NCBI GenBank assembly: GCA_038214135.1
Contig: JBBQSD010000102.1
Coordinates: forward strand, 1 to 22,849
Length of the DNA stretch: 22,849 nucleotides
Reading direction: 5' to 3'
DNA from: JANLSE01 sp038214135
GTDB lineage: Bacteria > Chloroflexota > Chloroflexia > Chloroflexales > Roseiflexaceae
Shown one piece after another: positions 21,721 to 22,849 of this stretch (the first letter of the stretch is position 1; every line of letters starts with the position of its first letter). Made by a program: the position numbers and the translations under genes. The notes beneath the pieces were generated by a model that searched no databases, was not told the DNA's origin, and saw only the letters and a program-made list of their open reading frames with translations.

Positions 21721-22539
21721 TTAATGATGATCGACACGCGGGCGAATTGGGATGGTACGAAATTCGCGGGCCATCTCGACAAAGCGCTCGACGGTCAAAT
21801 CAAACAGGCGCTTTCCGAATGCTGGTGTTGCTGCTGCTGCATCGCCGCACACCCCCACCCGCGAGAAGCGGCTCCACCAATCCTGCCAGCTATAGGCCGA
21901 TGGTTCGGGATAATCCCAATTAAAATACTTCAGTTTCAGTTGGCCAATATCACGCTCAGCCTGGCTCATGTCCACCCGATCTGGATGCAAATGCAGCATC
22001 ATGGCCGTTTCGTATTCACAGGCATGGCCAACCGAACCCCAACCACCCTTGCGTTCGGCATCAAGCACATCGGCAACCAAGGCCGGGTTTACCGCTGCAT
22101 TAACTGTTGTTGCGGCACAGATTGCACCGGTGGTGATCACCACCTTGCGGGCAGCGAGATCACAGATCGAGGCGTTTGAGCCATGGCCATTGACGATCAA
22201 CAGATGTGTGAAACCATGCCGCGCCACCGATGTCGCGGTTTGTGTTAGATACGCCAGGGTTGTCTCGATCTCAATCGCTATCGTTCCTGGGTAATCCATG
22301 TGATGCTCATCCAAGCCAAATGGGATTGTCGGCAGGATCAGGAGATCGCCAGCGGCCTGACGCCCACATTCGGCCAGAATACCCTCCAGGATATCGTTAT
22401 CGGTCGAGATCGACATATGCGCGCCATGATCCTCGACAGCGCCAATCGGCACTGCAACAACCGGCTGGGGTGTTCGGGCAATCGCCTGCTTGATCTCGGG
22501 CCATGTGAGGTGATCATAACGCCATGGTTGCTTTGCCAT
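21721..22539 (-). CDS. Creatininase-family amidohydrolase
   Basis: Metal-dependent hydrolase of 272 residues with the creatininase fold. The motifs are VPIGAVEDHGAHM with E36 and H38, STDND with D47, FGLDEHHMDYPGTI, VNGHGSN with H119, and GHACEYETAMML with E175. These give a full set of likely metal ligands. Creatininase itself has a HYEN-type motif after the histidine, whereas this protein has HGSN, as in relatives acting on other cyclic amides or formamides (MftE or ArfB-like). So I would not call it creatininase. ATG 22539 has AAGGAG at good spacing. It is the upstream gene of the - strand pair with the LacI-STAS sensor, separated by the copy-4 repeat. Whether the sensor and hydrolase share a pathway is unknown. 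Confidence 0.9.
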   Translation of the reverse strand: MAKQPWRYDHLTWPEIKQAIARTPQPVVAVPIGAVEDHGAHMSISTDNDILEGILAECGRQAAGDLLILPTIPFGLDEHHMDYPGTIAIEIETTLAYLTQTATSVARHGFTHLLIVNGHGSNASICDLAARKVVITTGAICAATTVNAAVNPALVADVLDAERKGGWGSVGHACEYETAMMLHLHPDRVDMSQAERDIGQLKLKYFNWDYPEPSAYSWQDWWSRFSRVGVCGDAAAATPAFGKRLFDLTVERFVEMAREFRTIPIRPRVDHH

Positions 22540-22573
22540 TGTTTGGCTCCTTGGGCGAGCATTGCCCCGCTAC

Positions 22574-22602
22574 TTGCGGAGTCATCCTGCCTATGGTATG
22601 AT
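22574..22602 (+). promoter_or_regulatory. Candidate promoter of the tRNA genes
   Basis: A -10 TATGAT (22597-22602) is preceded by TGG (extended -10). A -35 TTGCGG (22574-22579; 3 of 6) lies 17 bases upstream. Transcription would start near 22609, just before tRNA-Trp. Confidence 0.5.
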
Positions 22603-22614
22603 AACAGGCGTTAT

Positions 22615-22690
22615 AGGCGGGTAGCTCAACTGGCAGAGCAGCGGCCTCCAAATCCGCAGGTTGCAGGTTCGATTCCTGTCCCGCCTGCCA
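22615..22690 (+). tRNA. tRNA-Trp (anticodon CCA)
   Basis: A 76-base cloverleaf with encoded CCA. The acceptor AGGCGGG pairs with CCCGCCT, the D-stem is GCTC/GAGC, the anticodon loop is CTCCAAA, the T-arm GCAGG-TTCGATT-CCTGT, and the discriminator is G. The pair closing the anticodon stem (31:39) reads C:T, a mismatch. Confidence 0.93.
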
Positions 22691-22711
22691 CTCAACATCG
22701 ATAGTATCCCT

Positions 22712-22802
22712 GGAGGGGTGGCAGAGCGGTTGAACGCGATCGTCTTGAAAACGATTGACCCTTCAATAAGGTCCGTGGGTTCGAATCCCACCCCCTCCGC
22801 CA
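22712..22802 (+). tRNA. tRNA-Ser (anticodon TGA)
   Basis: A 91-base class II tRNA with a long variable arm and encoded CCA. The acceptor GGAGGGG pairs with CCCCTCC, the anticodon stem is ATCGT/ACGAT around loop CTTGAAA (TGA), and the T-loop TTCGAAT. It starts 21 bases after tRNA-Trp, so the two probably form one transcript. Confidence 0.93.
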
Positions 22803-22818
22803 CACCAAACAAGCACAT

Positions 22819-22849
22819 GGGGAGGTCGCATAGAGGCCTAGTGCGGCGG
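22819..22849 (+). tRNA. Third tRNA, 5' end only (probably class II, Ser-like)
   Basis: The window ends inside a tRNA-like start: GGGGAGG, T, C, then GCATAGAGGCCTAGTGC that can form a D-arm with GCA/TGC and a GG in the loop, then G and GCGG as the beginning of an anticodon stem. The long D-loop resembles tRNA-Ser or -Leu. The anticodon lies outside the window. Confidence 0.5.

Noticed and set aside
21546..21782. N-terminal extension of the LacI-STAS protein by 79 residues
   Set aside because: It translates through the palindromic repeat at 21645-21705 and lacks any resemblance to a DNA-binding domain; the binding-protein fold starts at ATG 21545.
22591..22818. A - strand frame of 75 codons containing GVGFEPTD and RRDRNRTCNLRIW
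   Set aside because: It is antisense to the tRNA-Trp and tRNA-Ser genes. This kind of peptide is a well-known annotation artefact of tRNA complements.

Overview
The window looks like a chromosomal segment of a member of the Chloroflexota, most likely a filamentous Chloroflexia (Chloroflexus/Herpetosiphon-type). This is an inference from protein style, moderate-to-high GC, an RsbR-type STAS sensor, and an unusual load of short tandem repeats and palindromes between the genes. No rRNA, integrase or transposase is present. I could not run homology searches, so product names rest on motifs read by eye.

Layout. (1) 2-2941, + strand: sugar-use genes, namely the C-terminal end of a Gfo/Idh/MocA oxidoreductase, a GH1 beta-glucosidase and a BadF/NagK-type sugar kinase. 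(2) 3172-5525, - strand: a small membrane protein of unknown function and a YtcJ-type amidohydrolase. (3) 6103-9776, + strand: a protein quality-control cluster, trigger factor (tig), clpP and clpX, followed by an orphan OmpR/PhoB-type response regulator (9959-10696). (4) 10928-17003, - strand: the disaggregase clpB, convergent with the regulator, then a secreted protein of unknown function and a large cell-wall hydrolase fusing an amidase-2-like domain to an M15 peptidase. (5) 17377-19356, + strand: an orphan soluble histidine kinase and a PIG-L/LmbE deacetylase. (6) 19482-22539, - strand: a LacI-type sugar-binding domain fused to an RsbR-type STAS domain, and a creatininase-family hydrolase. 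(7) 22615 to the end, + strand: tRNA-Trp(CCA), tRNA-Ser(TGA) and the 5' part of a third tRNA.

How the genes relate. Tig meets nascent chains, ClpXP degrades tagged or damaged proteins and ClpB resolves aggregates, so regions 3 and 4 together hold much of the cytosolic proteostasis set. The two orphan two-component proteins (10 and 17 kb) and the LacI-STAS protein (20 kb) suggest local stress or nutrient signalling, but no partner genes are adjacent.

The least explained feature is the intergenic DNA. Nearly every gap carries one or more of these: (a) arrays of the heptamer GGAGTCA or its complement, often arranged so that a gap is bracketed by inverted copies; (b) a 56-80 bp inverted-repeat element built on CCGCAGGCTTCAG (four copies); (c) long perfect palindromes beginning GTAGAGACGC or GTAGGGGCG; (d) an approximately 87 bp element present twice and bordered by CTCAGC/GCTGACGGCT repeats; (e) a GGTGACAA-type array bounded by 13 bp inverted repeats. 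Three arrays of otherwise different families are followed by the same nonamer GTGCTTGAT. This hypervariable, palindromic repeat system is my best candidate for something undescribed.
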